Both the position numbers and the translations under genes were made by a program. The notes below the pieces were generated by a model. The model was given only the letters and a program-made list of their open reading frames with translations. It did no database searches and had not been told where the DNA came from. Shown piece after piece: positions 36,481 through 45,154 of a DNA stretch of 64,000 nt; position 1 is the first letter of the stretch; every line of letters starts with the position of its first letter. The stretch comes from Chryseobacterium sp. G0162 (lineage in GTDB: Bacteria > Bacteroidota > Bacteroidia > Flavobacteriales > Weeksellaceae), in the NCBI RefSeq assembly GCF_003815715.1, contig NZ_CP033922.1:4450001-4514000 (forward strand), in the 5' to 3' direction.

Positions 36481-36509
36481 AAATACTATTCCGTAAAATT
36501 AAAATATAG
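36481..36509. repeat. Upstream element shared by two adjacent genes (copy 1)
   Basis: AAATACTATTCCGTAAAATT and the next nine bases match 37379-37407 at 25 of 29 positions. It lies directly upstream of the glycosylase gene on the minus strand, where it reads ...GGAATAGTATTTG, a possible promoter sequence. Confidence 0.6.
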
Positions 36510-36556
36510 AATTCACTATAGCCGGAACTTAAAATACTGATTGAATTATTCCATTT

Positions 36557-36618
36557 GTCATTCCGTAGGAACCTCACTAAAGCATTTCCAAAATCCAGAA
36601 CCAGATTCCTACAGAATA
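36557..36618. repeat. Dispersed intergenic repeat with imperfect terminal inverted repeats
   Basis: TGTCATTCCGTAGGAACCT at one end and AGATTCCTACAGAATAAA at the other form an imperfect inverted repeat. The TGTCATTC end is the same as in the elements at 17265 and 42739. Confidence 0.6.
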
Positions 36619-36637
36619 AAAATAATACGGTTGATAT

Positions 36638-37264
36638 CTATTGTTTTTGTCCTACAAAGCGGATCACAGAGCCTGTTCCGTTGTGAAATAATCCTTCCTT
36701 AAGTTCAATCTCTGTTTCCTGAAGCTCTATGATAGAGTAGTTAGGGAAATCTGCTTTAATTTCTTCTATAGAAAATAGGTCATCAATGTCTCTTGGACCA
36801 CCTACCTTTTCGTTTTTTGTGACGTAATCAAGATGTTTTTTACTGAAAGCTTCGAAAATAATAAATCCACCTTTTCGAAGATATTGATCCAGCATTTGAT
36901 GGATGGATGATTTAATATCTGCTGGAAAATGAGCATAAATAAGAGCAATTACATCAAATTGTTGTTTATGATAACCCAATGTTTGGAGTTCTCCCACCTG
37001 ATAATCAATGGTTACATCATTCTGCTCTGCAAGTTGCAAAGCTTTGTGTCGGCCTTGTTCACTAATGTCAAAAGATGATGCTTTCCAGCCCTGTAATGCT
37101 GCGTAAACAGAATTTCTTCCCTCACCGTCAGCAGGAAACAGAATGGTGCCGGGTTTTAATTTTTTGAGTTGTTCTTCCAAATAATTATTGGGAGCTGTTC
37201 CATATACAAATTCCTCGTGGGTATATCTTTCATTCCATTTGTCAAGCCATGCGTTGTCTTTCAT
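36638..37264 (-). CDS. Class I SAM-dependent methyltransferase
   Basis: A 208-residue Rossmann-fold methyltransferase. The start is ATG 37264 ([14 protein letters not shown]), the family boundary; the open frame further upstream has no similarity. Motif I is [16 protein letters not shown] and motif [14 protein letters not shown], followed by [12 protein letters not shown]. The layout resembles tellurite-resistance TehB-like and thiopurine-type methyltransferases. The acceptor is unknown. It is followed on the same strand by the dispersed repeat and the glycosylase gene. Confidence 0.88.
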   Translation of the reverse strand: MKDNAWLDKWNERYTHEEFVYGTAPNNYLEEQLKKLKPGTILFPADGEGRNSVYAALQGWKASSFDISEQGRHKALQLAEQNDVTIDYQVGELQTLGYHKQQFDVIALIYAHFPADIKSSIHQMLDQYLRKGGFIIFEAFSKKHLDYVTKNEKVGGPRDIDDLFSIEEIKADFPNYSIIELQETEIELKEGLFHNGTGSVIRFVGQKQ

Positions 37265-37378
37265 TTTTAATAGTTTAAGTTGTATCAAATGTAGGATCTT
37301 TTTACCTGTATTAACTAACGGAAAAAACTCTGATGGCAATAGATTTTTTGAATGATAATGTCTGCTTAATAAATATCT

Positions 37379-37407
37379 AAATACTATTCCATACAATTAA
37401 AATTTGG
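37379..37407. repeat. Upstream element shared by two adjacent genes (copy 2)
   Basis: Twin of 36481-36509 (25 of 29 bases identical). It is upstream of the methyltransferase and also between it and dgt. Confidence 0.6.
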
Positions 37408-37409
37408 AG

Positions 37410-37417
37410 TAATTTTG
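37410..37417 (+). promoter_or_regulatory. Putative -7 box of dgt
   Basis: TAATTTTG matches TAnnTTTG with four bases between it and the first ATG at 37422. Confidence 0.4.
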
Positions 37418-37421
37418 AAAA

Positions 37422-38780
37422 ATGATGAATTTAAACCAGATTTTCACCAATCAACGTACAGGAAACAATCCACATACTAAAGCTTCAAGAACTGATTTTC
37501 AAAGGGATTTCGATAGGATTATCTTCTCTTCTGCATTCAGAAGACTGCAAAATAAAACCCAGGTTTTCCCTCTTCCCGGAAGTGTTTTTGTACACAACAG
37601 GTTGACACATTCCCTGGAAGTATCATCTGTGGGAAGAAGTTTAGGAAGTATTATTGGTGAATTCATTGCTGAGGACTATAAAAATGAACTTACTGAAGAT
37701 TCAAAGAATTTTTATCTCTATAACTTAGGAAATGTAATTGCTGCGGCATGTCTTTGTCATGACGTGGGAAACCCGGCTTTCGGACATTCAGGAGAAGATG
37801 CCATTGCAAGTTATTTTGAAAGAAATGAAAAAGACCTGAAGTCTAAGTTCAATGAAAAAGAATGGGCAGATTTGGTTAATTTTGAAGGAAATGCCAATGC
37901 TATCAGAGTCTTGGCTCAGCAGCAGCAGGGAAAAGATGCCGGAGGAATTCAGCTTACATTTTCTACCCTAGCAAGTATTGCCAAATATCCATGTGAAGCA
38001 GTAGCTAAGAAAAAGGGGATCATTCACCGTAAAAAATTCGGGTTTTTCCAGAATGAAAAAGATATATTTCTCGAAATTGCTAAAGGAACTCAACTTATTT
38101 CCGAATGTGAAGAGCCTCATATCTTCAAAAGGCATCCTTTTGTATGGTTGGTAGAAGCTGCCGATGATATTTGTTACAATATTATCGATATGGAAGATGC
38201 GCACCGATTGGGAATTGTTTCAACGGCAGATTGTAAAAATTTATTTTTTGAACTCGTAAAATCTGAAACAGATGATGTTCAAAGAATTGAAAGAAAATTA
38301 AGTTCTATCTCTAACGAAAACGAACAGATCTCTTATTTAAGGGCGAAAGTAATCAATGCCTTAATTAATAAGTCGATTGAGATGTACAAATATAACTTTG
38401 AAACGATCCTTGAAGGAAATCTAGGTAACGGTTTACTAGATATCTATAAAAAAGAAAATAAAGCATTACAGGATATTGCCAGCTTTTCTGTAGAAAAAAT
38501 TTATAATCACAAAGCAGTTGTGGAGATTGAGAATGCCGGATACAACGTAATGTATGAATTATTGGATCATTTCATTCCTTCCATTCTTAAACCGGAAGAG
38601 GAAAGAAAATCTTATGATAAAAAAGCACTAAAGTTACTTCCAAGACAATTTGTTTATGAAAACGGAACAGATTATCAGAAAGTATTGGGAATCATAGATT
38701 TCGTTTCCGGAATGACAGATAACTATGCTACAGATCTTTATAGAAAAATTAAAGGGATTGATATCGGAATGACGGTATAA
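37422..38780 (+). CDS. dgt: Deoxyguanosinetriphosphate triphosphohydrolase
   Basis: A 452-residue HD-domain enzyme that hydrolyses dGTP to deoxyguanosine and triphosphate. The metal site residues His63 (LTHSLEV), His113-Asp114 (CHDVGNPAFGH) and a later Asp in VEAADDICYN are all present. The N-terminus MMNLNQIFTNQRTGNN has two tandem ATG codons; the second (37425) fits the -7 box as a leaderless start too. It is divergent from the methyltransferase. Members control dNTP pools and in some bacteria limit phage growth. Confidence 0.95.
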   Translation: MMNLNQIFTNQRTGNNPHTKASRTDFQRDFDRIIFSSAFRRLQNKTQVFPLPGSVFVHNRLTHSLEVSSVGRSLGSIIGEFIAEDYKNELTEDSKNFYLYNLGNVIAAACLCHDVGNPAFGHSGEDAIASYFERNEKDLKSKFNEKEWADLVNFEGNANAIRVLAQQQQGKDAGGIQLTFSTLASIAKYPCEAVAKKKGIIHRKKFGFFQNEKDIFLEIAKGTQLISECEEPHIFKRHPFVWLVEAADDICYNIIDMEDAHRLGIVSTADCKNLFFELVKSETDDVQRIERKLSSISNENEQISYLRAKVINALINKSIEMYKYNFETILEGNLGNGLLDIYKKENKALQDIASFSVEKIYNHKAVVEIENAGYNVMYELLDHFIPSILKPEEERKSYDKKALKLLPRQFVYENGTDYQKVLGIIDFVSGMTDNYATDLYRKIKGIDIGMTV

Positions 38781-38801
38781 TTCTATTAAATTAAGGCTGG
38801 C

Positions 38802-38841
38802 AGCTGGAAGTTACAACCCCACACTTCAATAACTTCCAGCT
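38802..38841. repeat. Inverted repeat between dgt and the SPFH gene
   Basis: AGCTGGAAGTTA and TAACTTCCAGCT are perfect 12-base arms with a 16-base loop. Related words (GGAAGTTGTGG, ATAACTTCCAACACAAC) recur at 39886-39976 downstream of the next gene. No T tract follows. Confidence 0.7.
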
Positions 38842-38918
38842 TCTGACTTCCTTCCTATAATTCTCCCTGGTTTAAATATTATTTCTATCTTTATAAGAAT
38901 CAATATAAAAACTAAACT

Positions 38919-39848
38919 ATGGGTATTTTTCTGGCGCCTGTTATTATTTTCGGGCTTATTATTTTATTTGCATCGTTTTTTGTTGTTAAGCAAGAAACGG
39001 CTGCAATCATCGAACGTTTTGGAAAATTTCAAGGCGTTAAACATTCAGGGCTTCATCTTAAGCTTCCCATTATAGATCAGATCGCTAAAAGATTAAACCT
39101 TAGAATCCAGCAGCTGGATGTAATGATTGATACCAAAACACTGGATAATGTATTCATCAAGATGAAAGTTTCTGTTCAGTATCAGGTCATCAGAAATCAG
39201 GTAGGAGATGCTTATTACCGTTTGGAAAATCCTGAAAACCAAATTACTTCTTTTGTATTTGACGTAGTACGTGCCGAAGTTCCTAAACTGAAACTGGATG
39301 ATGTTTTTGTGAGAAAAGACGATGTTGCGATAGCTGTAAAAAGTGAACTTCAGGAAGCGATGAACAGCTACGGATATGACATTATTAAGGCATTGGTAAC
39401 AGATATTGATCCGGATGAGCAGGTGAAACATGCGATGAACCGTATCAACGCGGCTGAAAGAGAAAAGACAGCTGCAGAATATGAATCCGAAGCTCAGAGA
39501 ATCAGAATTGTGGCTGTTGCAAAAGCAGAAGCAGAATCTAAAAAATTACAAGGGCAGGGGATTGCAGATCAAAGAAGGGAAATTGCAAAAGGACTTGAAG
39601 AATCTGTAAGAATGCTGAACAATGTAGAAATCAATTCACACGAAGCATCAGCGCTTATTGTTGTGACACAGCATTATGATACCCTCCATTCCGTAGGAGC
39701 AAGTAACAGAAGTAATCTTGTTCTTCTTCCCAACTCGCCAACGGCAGCCAGCAGTATGCTGAATGACCTTGTGGTAGCAATGACAACAGCCAATACTGTA
39801 GGAGAAGCGAGTAAAGGAAAATATCCTGAACCACCACAAAAGCAATAG
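38919..39848 (+). CDS. SPFH/Band 7 domain membrane protein
   Basis: A 309-residue stomatin-like protein with an N-terminal membrane helix (about residues 4-23, IFLAPVIIFGLIILFASFFV), an SPFH domain (ETAAIIERFGKFQGVKHSGL, then VQYQVIRNQVGDAYY) and a coiled-coil (AEREKTAAEYESEAQRIRIV) that drives oligomerisation. It has no NfeD partner here. Members organise membrane microdomains or restrict FtsH. The C-terminal tail is Pro/Gln-rich. It is followed by the terminator shared with the DUF4377 gene. Confidence 0.92.
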   Translation: MGIFLAPVIIFGLIILFASFFVVKQETAAIIERFGKFQGVKHSGLHLKLPIIDQIAKRLNLRIQQLDVMIDTKTLDNVFIKMKVSVQYQVIRNQVGDAYYRLENPENQITSFVFDVVRAEVPKLKLDDVFVRKDDVAIAVKSELQEAMNSYGYDIIKALVTDIDPDEQVKHAMNRINAAEREKTAAEYESEAQRIRIVAVAKAEAESKKLQGQGIADQRREIAKGLEESVRMLNNVEINSHEASALIVVTQHYDTLHSVGASNRSNLVLLPNSPTAASSMLNDLVVAMTTANTVGEASKGKYPEPPQKQ

Positions 39849-40003
39849 GAATAGTAATAAGGATGATGGAAGCTAGAAGAGGGAAGTTGTGGCAGCCAAA
39901 GAAGGAAATAAATATTTTTTAATTAGTTTATCCATACCTAGTGAAGGTTTGCTTTCTGATATAACTTCCAACACAACATGTTTAAGCTTCCTGACTATAA
40001 AAT

Positions 40004-40035
40004 AAAAAGGCTTCAGAAAACTCTGAAGCCTTTTT
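40004..40035. terminator. Bidirectional terminator between the SPFH and DUF4377 genes
   Basis: AAAAAGGCTTCAGA and TCTGAAGCCTTTTT form a perfect 14-base stem with a four-base loop, giving T tracts in both directions. Confidence 0.9.
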
Positions 40036-40038
40036 ATT

Positions 40039-40653
40039 TTATTTCTTTGTTTTAGAAACCTGTTCTACCAATGTATATTTTATTGAAGAGGCATCGGCCG
40101 GTGGATTAGCGATTTTTTCTGTTTTTACTTTTAAAACATATTCGTAACCCGGTTCGTAAGTGAACCCTTCAATATTGCTGTAGAAATTACCCCAGTTTTC
40201 AGAAGCATTTTCTTTTACCTGTAAACACTTCATACGGCCTGCTCCTGCAGAACAATCTACAGTTTGTGCTCCTACGATAAGTGTTTTTTCACCCGCTGCA
40301 GGAACGTCTTTTTTCGTTTTAGAAACCTGCTTTACCAATGTATATTTTATGGAAGAAGCGTCAGCCGGTGGGTTAGCAATTTTTTCTGTTTTTACCTTTA
40401 AAACATATTCATACCCTGGTTCATAAGTAAATCCTTCGATGTTTGTGTAAAAATTAGTCCAATTTTCAGAAGCTTTTTCTTTTACCTGCAAACATTTCAT
40501 AGGAGCTACTCCCGTACAGTCTGCTGTTTGTGGTCCCACGATGAAAGTTTTTTCATCTCCAGCGGATACCCCAGCTGTTGTTGTACATTGTGTCATTGCA
40601 AATAATGCGAATGCGGGTGCTACCCCCTTTAGAATTGTTGCTATATTTTTCAT
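40039..40653 (-). CDS. Lipoprotein with two tandem DUF4377 domains
   Basis: A 204-residue lipoprotein. The start is ATG 40653, which gives a signal MKNIATILKGVAPAFALFAM and a lipobox-like MTQC; the open frame upstream adds 27 residues that do not fit. Two copies of a ~75-residue DUF4377 domain follow (each with KTFIVGPQTADC or KTLIVGAQTVDC at the start and GFTYEPGYEYVLKVKTEKIA later), nearly identical at both the protein and DNA level. A recent duplication is likely. DUF4377 proteins are surface or periplasmic and of unknown function. Confidence 0.88.
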   Translation of the reverse strand: MKNIATILKGVAPAFALFAMTQCTTTAGVSAGDEKTFIVGPQTADCTGVAPMKCLQVKEKASENWTNFYTNIEGFTYEPGYEYVLKVKTEKIANPPADASSIKYTLVKQVSKTKKDVPAAGEKTLIVGAQTVDCSAGAGRMKCLQVKENASENWGNFYSNIEGFTYEPGYEYVLKVKTEKIANPPADASSIKYTLVEQVSKTKK

Positions 40654-40937
40654 AAACTTGATTTTAGCGCATACCTGGCAATTACCATGCCGAAATTTTC
40701 TTGAATTAGCGGATTTCCGGTATTGTTTTTTCATTTTTTAATCATTTAATTTGAGGGCTTCAATAAACGAAATCAGAGAAATGTATATCTTAAATAGTGC
40801 AGGATGAGAAGGAGAAATATTGGAGGTCAGGGAATTATAGACAGGATCAAAGACTCTGAATAGAATTCTATTATATGATGGGAATTGAAGAAATATAGAG
40901 TTTATATTTTGCTAGAAAAGAGAAAGAATTTTAATTG

Positions 40938-41744
40938 ATGAAAAAATTAATGGTATTAATCTCTGGTGTTTTTGTAACCAGTAGTATGTTCGCTCAAAAA
41001 GTAGATAATGCATTACAGGGATATTTTGAGGAGCAGGGAAATGAGACTTTCTATAAAAGTTTCAATTTTGATGGAAATGGTAAAATAGCGGATGGCTTTA
41101 AAAGCAGTTACTATTTTACCAGAAATGATAGTTTGATTGTGATTCCGGATAAGGATGTATTTATTTTTAAGATTAAAAAAGATAAATTAATAGGTATTTC
41201 AGACTGGGTTAAAAACGGAGTTTGGGTTCGTAAAAAAGACAGTACTGAAGTTAATAACCGGTTAAATCCTGAAGAGGCCCAGAAAAGAGCAGGTTTATTG
41301 GCAGGGTATTATGATAAGACTAAGAATATGTCAGGATTAGATGCTCTGTTTTCAAATACTAACGATTATACCAAAATTAGTGACGACTTTTGTAATCAAG
41401 GGCTGGCTAAAGCTTGCCTCAATGCATTTGGGCTAAAGATGATGGAATATACCCCTGGATTTTTTGGTGATCTTGAAAGAATTAAAGATAAAAAGCTGAA
41501 GCCTCATCCGGAACTGATAGAACTTTCCAAAAAGATAATAAACCTTGGTGATCCAGAAGGATATAATGTTCTGGGAGCTTATTATCATCTGCTGGGACTA
41601 CGCGAAAAGGCTTTTGAAACCTGGAAAGAAGGGGAGAAGCATGGTGATCCTGCCTCTATGATGTCAATGGGACTTATTGAGGTGGGTGAAGAGATGGATA
41701 AGGCTCCTAAAAGTCCTAATATTAAAAAGAAAAAGAAAAAATAA
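40938..41744 (+). CDS. Exported protein with Sel1/TPR-like C-terminus
   Basis: A 268-residue protein with a signal peptide (MKKLMVLISGVFVTSSMFAQ, residues 1-20). Residues about 25-100 form a beta-rich lipocalin-like part with EEQGNETFYKSFNF; the C-terminal half has helical repeat features with ACLNAFGLKMME and EGYNVLGAYYHLLGLREKAF-like Sel1 or TPR helices. It ends in a Lys tail (KSPNIKKKKKK). ATG 40938 is preferred to the preceding TTG. Its stop overlaps the next start by one base (TAATG), so the two genes are coupled. Function unknown. Confidence 0.78.
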   Translation: MKKLMVLISGVFVTSSMFAQKVDNALQGYFEEQGNETFYKSFNFDGNGKIADGFKSSYYFTRNDSLIVIPDKDVFIFKIKKDKLIGISDWVKNGVWVRKKDSTEVNNRLNPEEAQKRAGLLAGYYDKTKNMSGLDALFSNTNDYTKISDDFCNQGLAKACLNAFGLKMMEYTPGFFGDLERIKDKKLKPHPELIELSKKIINLGDPEGYNVLGAYYHLLGLREKAFETWKEGEKHGDPASMMSMGLIEVGEEMDKAPKSPNIKKKKKK

Positions 41745-42195
41745 TGAAGAAGCTGTTATTTTGTTCTGCTTTGAGCTTCACTTCTTGGGTGAGCGCGCAG
41801 ACCCTAAAAAAGAAGATGTTATAGGATTTTGGAAACTAAAAGAATCAGGGTTTTATGAAGGGAAAAAGAAGGTTGTTAAAGACTTTGACAACTGCCGGCT
41901 GATGCGTAACTATGCGATAAGAGAGGATGGTTTTGCCGTATATAATTATATAGAGGGGAAAGTAGGGAATTGCACACCATCAGAGCCAAGGCTTTCTTTC
42001 TGGAAGGTCATAGACAATAGAATCCAGTTTTATGTAGATGATAAAAACATTCTTGAAGAGGTGGTAGTAACCTTCAATAAAGATAAAACGATCACTTTTT
42101 CAAGTTATATTCCGGAACCGGTTAAAGATAAAGATGCAGCCTTAGAAAAAGTATTGAATACAATTCATTATGATATTCTGGAAAAACAGTATTAA
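41744..42195 (+). CDS. Exported lipocalin-like protein interrupted by a -1 frameshift at a slippery site
   Basis: Translation from ATG 41744 gives a good signal peptide (MKKLLFCSALSFTSWVSAQ) and then hits TAG at 41822. The body of the protein (EDVIGFWKLKESGFYEG, to 42195) lies in the -1 frame. The frames meet at CTA AAA AAG (41804-41812), which contains A AAA AAG in the reading phase needed for -1 slippage, the classic bacterial slippery heptamer. A -1 shift would give a 150-residue lipocalin-like secreted protein. A single missing A in a run of six would have the same effect, so a sequencing error or a real mutation are the alternatives. The gene is coupled to the one before it. Confidence 0.65.
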
Positions 42196-42219
42196 GCATA
42201 AATATATAATGGTAATCCT

Positions 42220-42681
42220 ATGAATTTTGTTACAGTCATCTATCTCATCAATTTATTGTTGTATGCTATTTATTTCTTTGCAAAGGGGAGTAGTGAAGAA
42301 GTTATTACCATTGTAGATTATTCGATTTCTGCAATTATGTCGCTTTTTTTAATTCTTGCCGGATACTTTAACGCAAAGCAAAAAATGACGTATAGATCTG
42401 TCCTGTGGATGTTTTTTGTAAACATTGTATTCTTTGCAATGTCCGGGTTGTTTGACCAATTTGGAAATAATTTTAATCTTCTTTCCACAAGTGGGAGTGA
42501 CAGCTTTATTTTTACCCTGGCTTTAATAGTCTATAATGGCTATTTATTCCCTTTGATTGTAGAGCTGGAAAGAACAGGTTTTTCCCTTGTATTGCCTCTC
42601 ATATTATCTTTTATCCTACCATCTTTAGGTTATTGGATAGGGAAAATGACTGCACCGAAAAATTCAACTTCATCTGGCTAA
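42220..42681 (+). CDS. Inner membrane protein, four predicted helices
   Basis: A 153-residue hydrophobic protein with membrane segments at about residues 2-20, 32-48, 61-77 and 95-140, and a soluble end (MTAPKNSTSSG). It lies 24 bases after the lipocalin-like gene and may share its transcript. I do not recognise a family. Confidence 0.65.
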   Translation: MNFVTVIYLINLLLYAIYFFAKGSSEEVITIVDYSISAIMSLFLILAGYFNAKQKMTYRSVLWMFFVNIVFFAMSGLFDQFGNNFNLLSTSGSDSFIFTLALIVYNGYLFPLIVELERTGFSLVLPLILSFILPSLGYWIGKMTAPKNSTSSG

Positions 42682-42738
42682 ATTTAATCTGAGTTCAGGC
42701 GTTTTGATTTAAGAGGTCCAACAATTTGTATGGTCTAT

Positions 42739-42794
42739 TGTCATTCCAACGAAGGTGAGATTCTTCATTTCACTCCGTTACATCCAGAATGACA
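42739..42794. repeat. 56-base dispersed repeat with 8-base terminal inverted repeats
   Basis: TGTCATTC at 42739-42746 and GAATGACA at 42787-42794 are exact inverted repeats. The inside (GAGATTCTTCATTTCACTCCG) is the reverse complement of the core of the 120-base tandem repeat at 17265. It is non-coding and sits in the intergenic gap before the DUF962 gene. Confidence 0.75.
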
Positions 42795-42899
42795 TCCCAT
42801 CTTTAAAGGGAAGTTGTAATGTTAATATTCCTACCATTTTAATTCCTCCTAATGGTTTAAAAAACATGATGTTGAGAGCAAAAATAGAATGGTGTGGCG

Positions 42900-43235
42900 T
42901 TACGGACTCTGTACTTGATTATTAGTGCCTGTAAACTTTTGTTTTCCAATTAGTAATTCAAAGAAAAGTCTGAAATCCGAGATCAGTGACCACAACGGAT
43001 ACTTGAAGGTGGCGGGCTTATTCTTTTCAATCACAGCATGGCTAAACCAGGCAAACCCATAACCAAAAATAGGAATGTACCATAAAAACCTTTCCTTTCC
43101 TGAACTGATGACATATCCTATTACAAAAAATACAAGTAATGTACCGATAAAATGGAATATTCGGGTTCCTGTTTTACTGTGTTCCGTGAGATAAAACTGA
43201 TAAAACTCTCTATAGGTTTTGATTCTTTCAGACAT
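42900..43235 (-). CDS. DUF962 (Mpo1-like) membrane protein
   Basis: A 111-residue protein starting MSERIKTYREFYQFYLTEHS with HFIGTLLVFFVIGYVI and WYIPIFGYGFAWFSHAVIEKN, which match DUF962/Mpo1, an iron-dependent dioxygenase of 2-hydroxy fatty acids in yeast. Two or three membrane helices and His residues (EHS, FHFIG, FSHAV) are as in the family. The bacterial proteins have not been studied in depth, so fatty-acid oxidation is inference. Confidence 0.85.
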   Translation of the reverse strand: MSERIKTYREFYQFYLTEHSKTGTRIFHFIGTLLVFFVIGYVISSGKERFLWYIPIFGYGFAWFSHAVIEKNKPATFKYPLWSLISDFRLFFELLIGKQKFTGTNNQVQSP

Positions 43236-43306
43236 AGCGGCATTAGTTTATTGTTTCTGTTGAATGTGTAGCAATAATTCTGCCGATTTTAAATAAGGAT
43301 GAAAAA

Positions 43307-43347
43307 GAAAAAAGGCAAAATAGCTTATCCCGCCATTTTGCCTTTTT
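43307..43347. terminator. Bidirectional hairpin terminator
   Basis: AAAAAAGGCAAAATaGC and GCcATTTTGCCTTTTTT pair across a 9-base loop. It gives a T tract in both directions, and lies between the leftward APC gene end and the DUF962 gene start, serving the APC gene. Confidence 0.75.
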
Positions 43348-43367
43348 TAATGCTTTTATATATTGTT

Positions 43368-45050
43368 TTAGCTATTCTTTAACTCTTTTCCGAGCTTACT
43401 GTTTTTATACCCGTAGAAGAAGTAAATAAACATTCCGATCAGGAACCACATCCCAAACCAGAACCAGTTCTCATGGCTCATTCCGGTAAGAAGATATAAA
43501 CAAGAACTTAATCCTACTAATGGAATAAGAGAAAGATTCTTGATAAAAGCAACCCCACATAAGATGAGATTGATCAGGATAAAGAAGAAGATAGAAGCTC
43601 TGAACTCTCCCTCTTTAGGGTCACTCCAATTCATCAGTGTTTGGAAAAACTCAGGCTGCCAGTAATAGAAAACGATCAGTCCTCCAATGAAAACAACAGG
43701 GAAAATAATCTTACCATTGATATAAGGAAGGTGGAATCTGCCTTTTATTTTTTCCTTGGCAGGAAGTGTCAGGACTCCGGCACAAACCAAAACAAATGCG
43801 AAAATTGTTCCGATACTCGTAAAGTCAAGAATGAATGTTTTATCTGTAAATAAGATAGGAATCCCTACTACAATTCCGGTAACAATGGTTGCAAAAGACG
43901 GAGTTTTATATTTTGGATGAATCTTAAGGAATTTCTGAGGCATTAGTCCGTCACGACTCATCGCATACCAGATTCTTGGCTGCCCCATTTGGAAAACCAA
44001 TAACACCGTGGTAATGGCAACAATGGCAACAAAAGAAACCACCAGTTCCATCCATGCTACATTGGCATTTGTTTTTTCAAAAATGAAGGAAAGCGGGTCT
44101 CCCACACCATCAAATTTTCTGTAATCTACCATTCCCGTTAATACCAGCGTAAGAGCAATATAGATCACAGTACATAATACAAGTGAGATAATCATCCCTT
44201 TTGGTAAAGTCTTTTGAGGGTCTTTTGTTTCTTCGGAAAGAACACTTAAGGCATCAAAACCTATATAAGCAAAGAAAACCCCTGAGACAGCGCTCATCAC
44301 TCCTGTAAATCCATTAGGCATAAAGGAAGGAGAGCCTGTTGTGGGACTTATTGGTGTCCAGTTATCGGTGTTGATATAAGCGAAACCTACCAGGATTACC
44401 AATAGAATTACGCCTAATTTTAAAATTACTAAAGAGTTATTGAAGTTTTTACTTTCTTTTACGCCTACATAACACAGCCATGTAATTAATCCGTTAATGA
44501 CCAAAGCAGGAACATCCACGATGAACTTAAGGCTTCCAATCAATGGGGCTGTATTCCATGCATTGATTAATTCTTTATTTTCTGAACCGTTCCGGATAGC
44601 TTTGCTGGCTTCCGTATAACTACACGTAAGATAATCGGGAATATGCATTCCGAGACGCCCTAAAAAGCTGGTGAAATAATCAGACCATGAAAAGGCAACA
44701 TAAATATTTCCGAAAGAATATTCCATAATTAATGCCCAGCCGATGATCCAGGCAATTAATTCCCCGAAACTGGCATAAGCATAGGTGTATGCAGACCCTG
44801 CGGTAGGAATTCTGCTGGCAAACTCAGCATAGCATAAAGCAGTAAAACCGCAGGCAAAGCCACAAATCAAATATAGAAGGATGACACCGGGACCACCTCT
44901 GAAAACGGCTTCTCCCAAACTGCTGAAACTTCCAGCTCCTATAATCGCCGCAATACCAAAAAATACAATGTCCCAAACGCCTAAGACTCTTAAAAGTCCT
45001 GTTGAAGTATCTGTATCTGAATAGATTTTTCTTCTAAAAAGTTGACTCAT
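43368..45050 (-). CDS. APC family amino acid permease
   Basis: A 560-residue inner membrane protein with 12-14 predicted membrane helices and the APC core motif GVWDIVFFGIAAIIGAGSFS in helix 1. The overall layout (VLLYLICGFACGFTALCYAEFA, IPTAGSAYTYAYASFGELIAW, WALIMEYSFGN) is that of the cationic amino acid transporter (CAT/YfnA) group. A large loop after helix 3 is present. It probably imports an amino acid with protons. It stands alone and the C-terminus ends NSKLGKELKNS. Confidence 0.93.
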   Translation of the reverse strand: MSQLFRRKIYSDTDTSTGLLRVLGVWDIVFFGIAAIIGAGSFSSLGEAVFRGGPGVILLYLICGFACGFTALCYAEFASRIPTAGSAYTYAYASFGELIAWIIGWALIMEYSFGNIYVAFSWSDYFTSFLGRLGMHIPDYLTCSYTEASKAIRNGSENKELINAWNTAPLIGSLKFIVDVPALVINGLITWLCYVGVKESKNFNNSLVILKLGVILLVILVGFAYINTDNWTPISPTTGSPSFMPNGFTGVMSAVSGVFFAYIGFDALSVLSEETKDPQKTLPKGMIISLVLCTVIYIALTLVLTGMVDYRKFDGVGDPLSFIFEKTNANVAWMELVVSFVAIVAITTVLLVFQMGQPRIWYAMSRDGLMPQKFLKIHPKYKTPSFATIVTGIVVGIPILFTDKTFILDFTSIGTIFAFVLVCAGVLTLPAKEKIKGRFHLPYINGKIIFPVVFIGGLIVFYYWQPEFFQTLMNWSDPKEGEFRASIFFFILINLILCGVAFIKNLSLIPLVGLSSCLYLLTGMSHENWFWFGMWFLIGMFIYFFYGYKNSKLGKELKNS

Positions 45051-45154
45051 TCAATAACTATATTTGATTTGAAAAAAAGCAAATGTAATGATTTTTTATT
45101 TTGATGTTAACAGTCATTAACAACATTTGGATAAAATAGCATAATCAGAAACAT

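Noticed and set aside
41677-41811. Continuous open frame upstream of the lipocalin-like body, starting inside the preceding gene
   Set aside because: The start would lack a signal peptide and overlaps the preceding gene by 68 bases; the signal peptide in the other frame is a much better N-terminus, so a frameshift is favoured.
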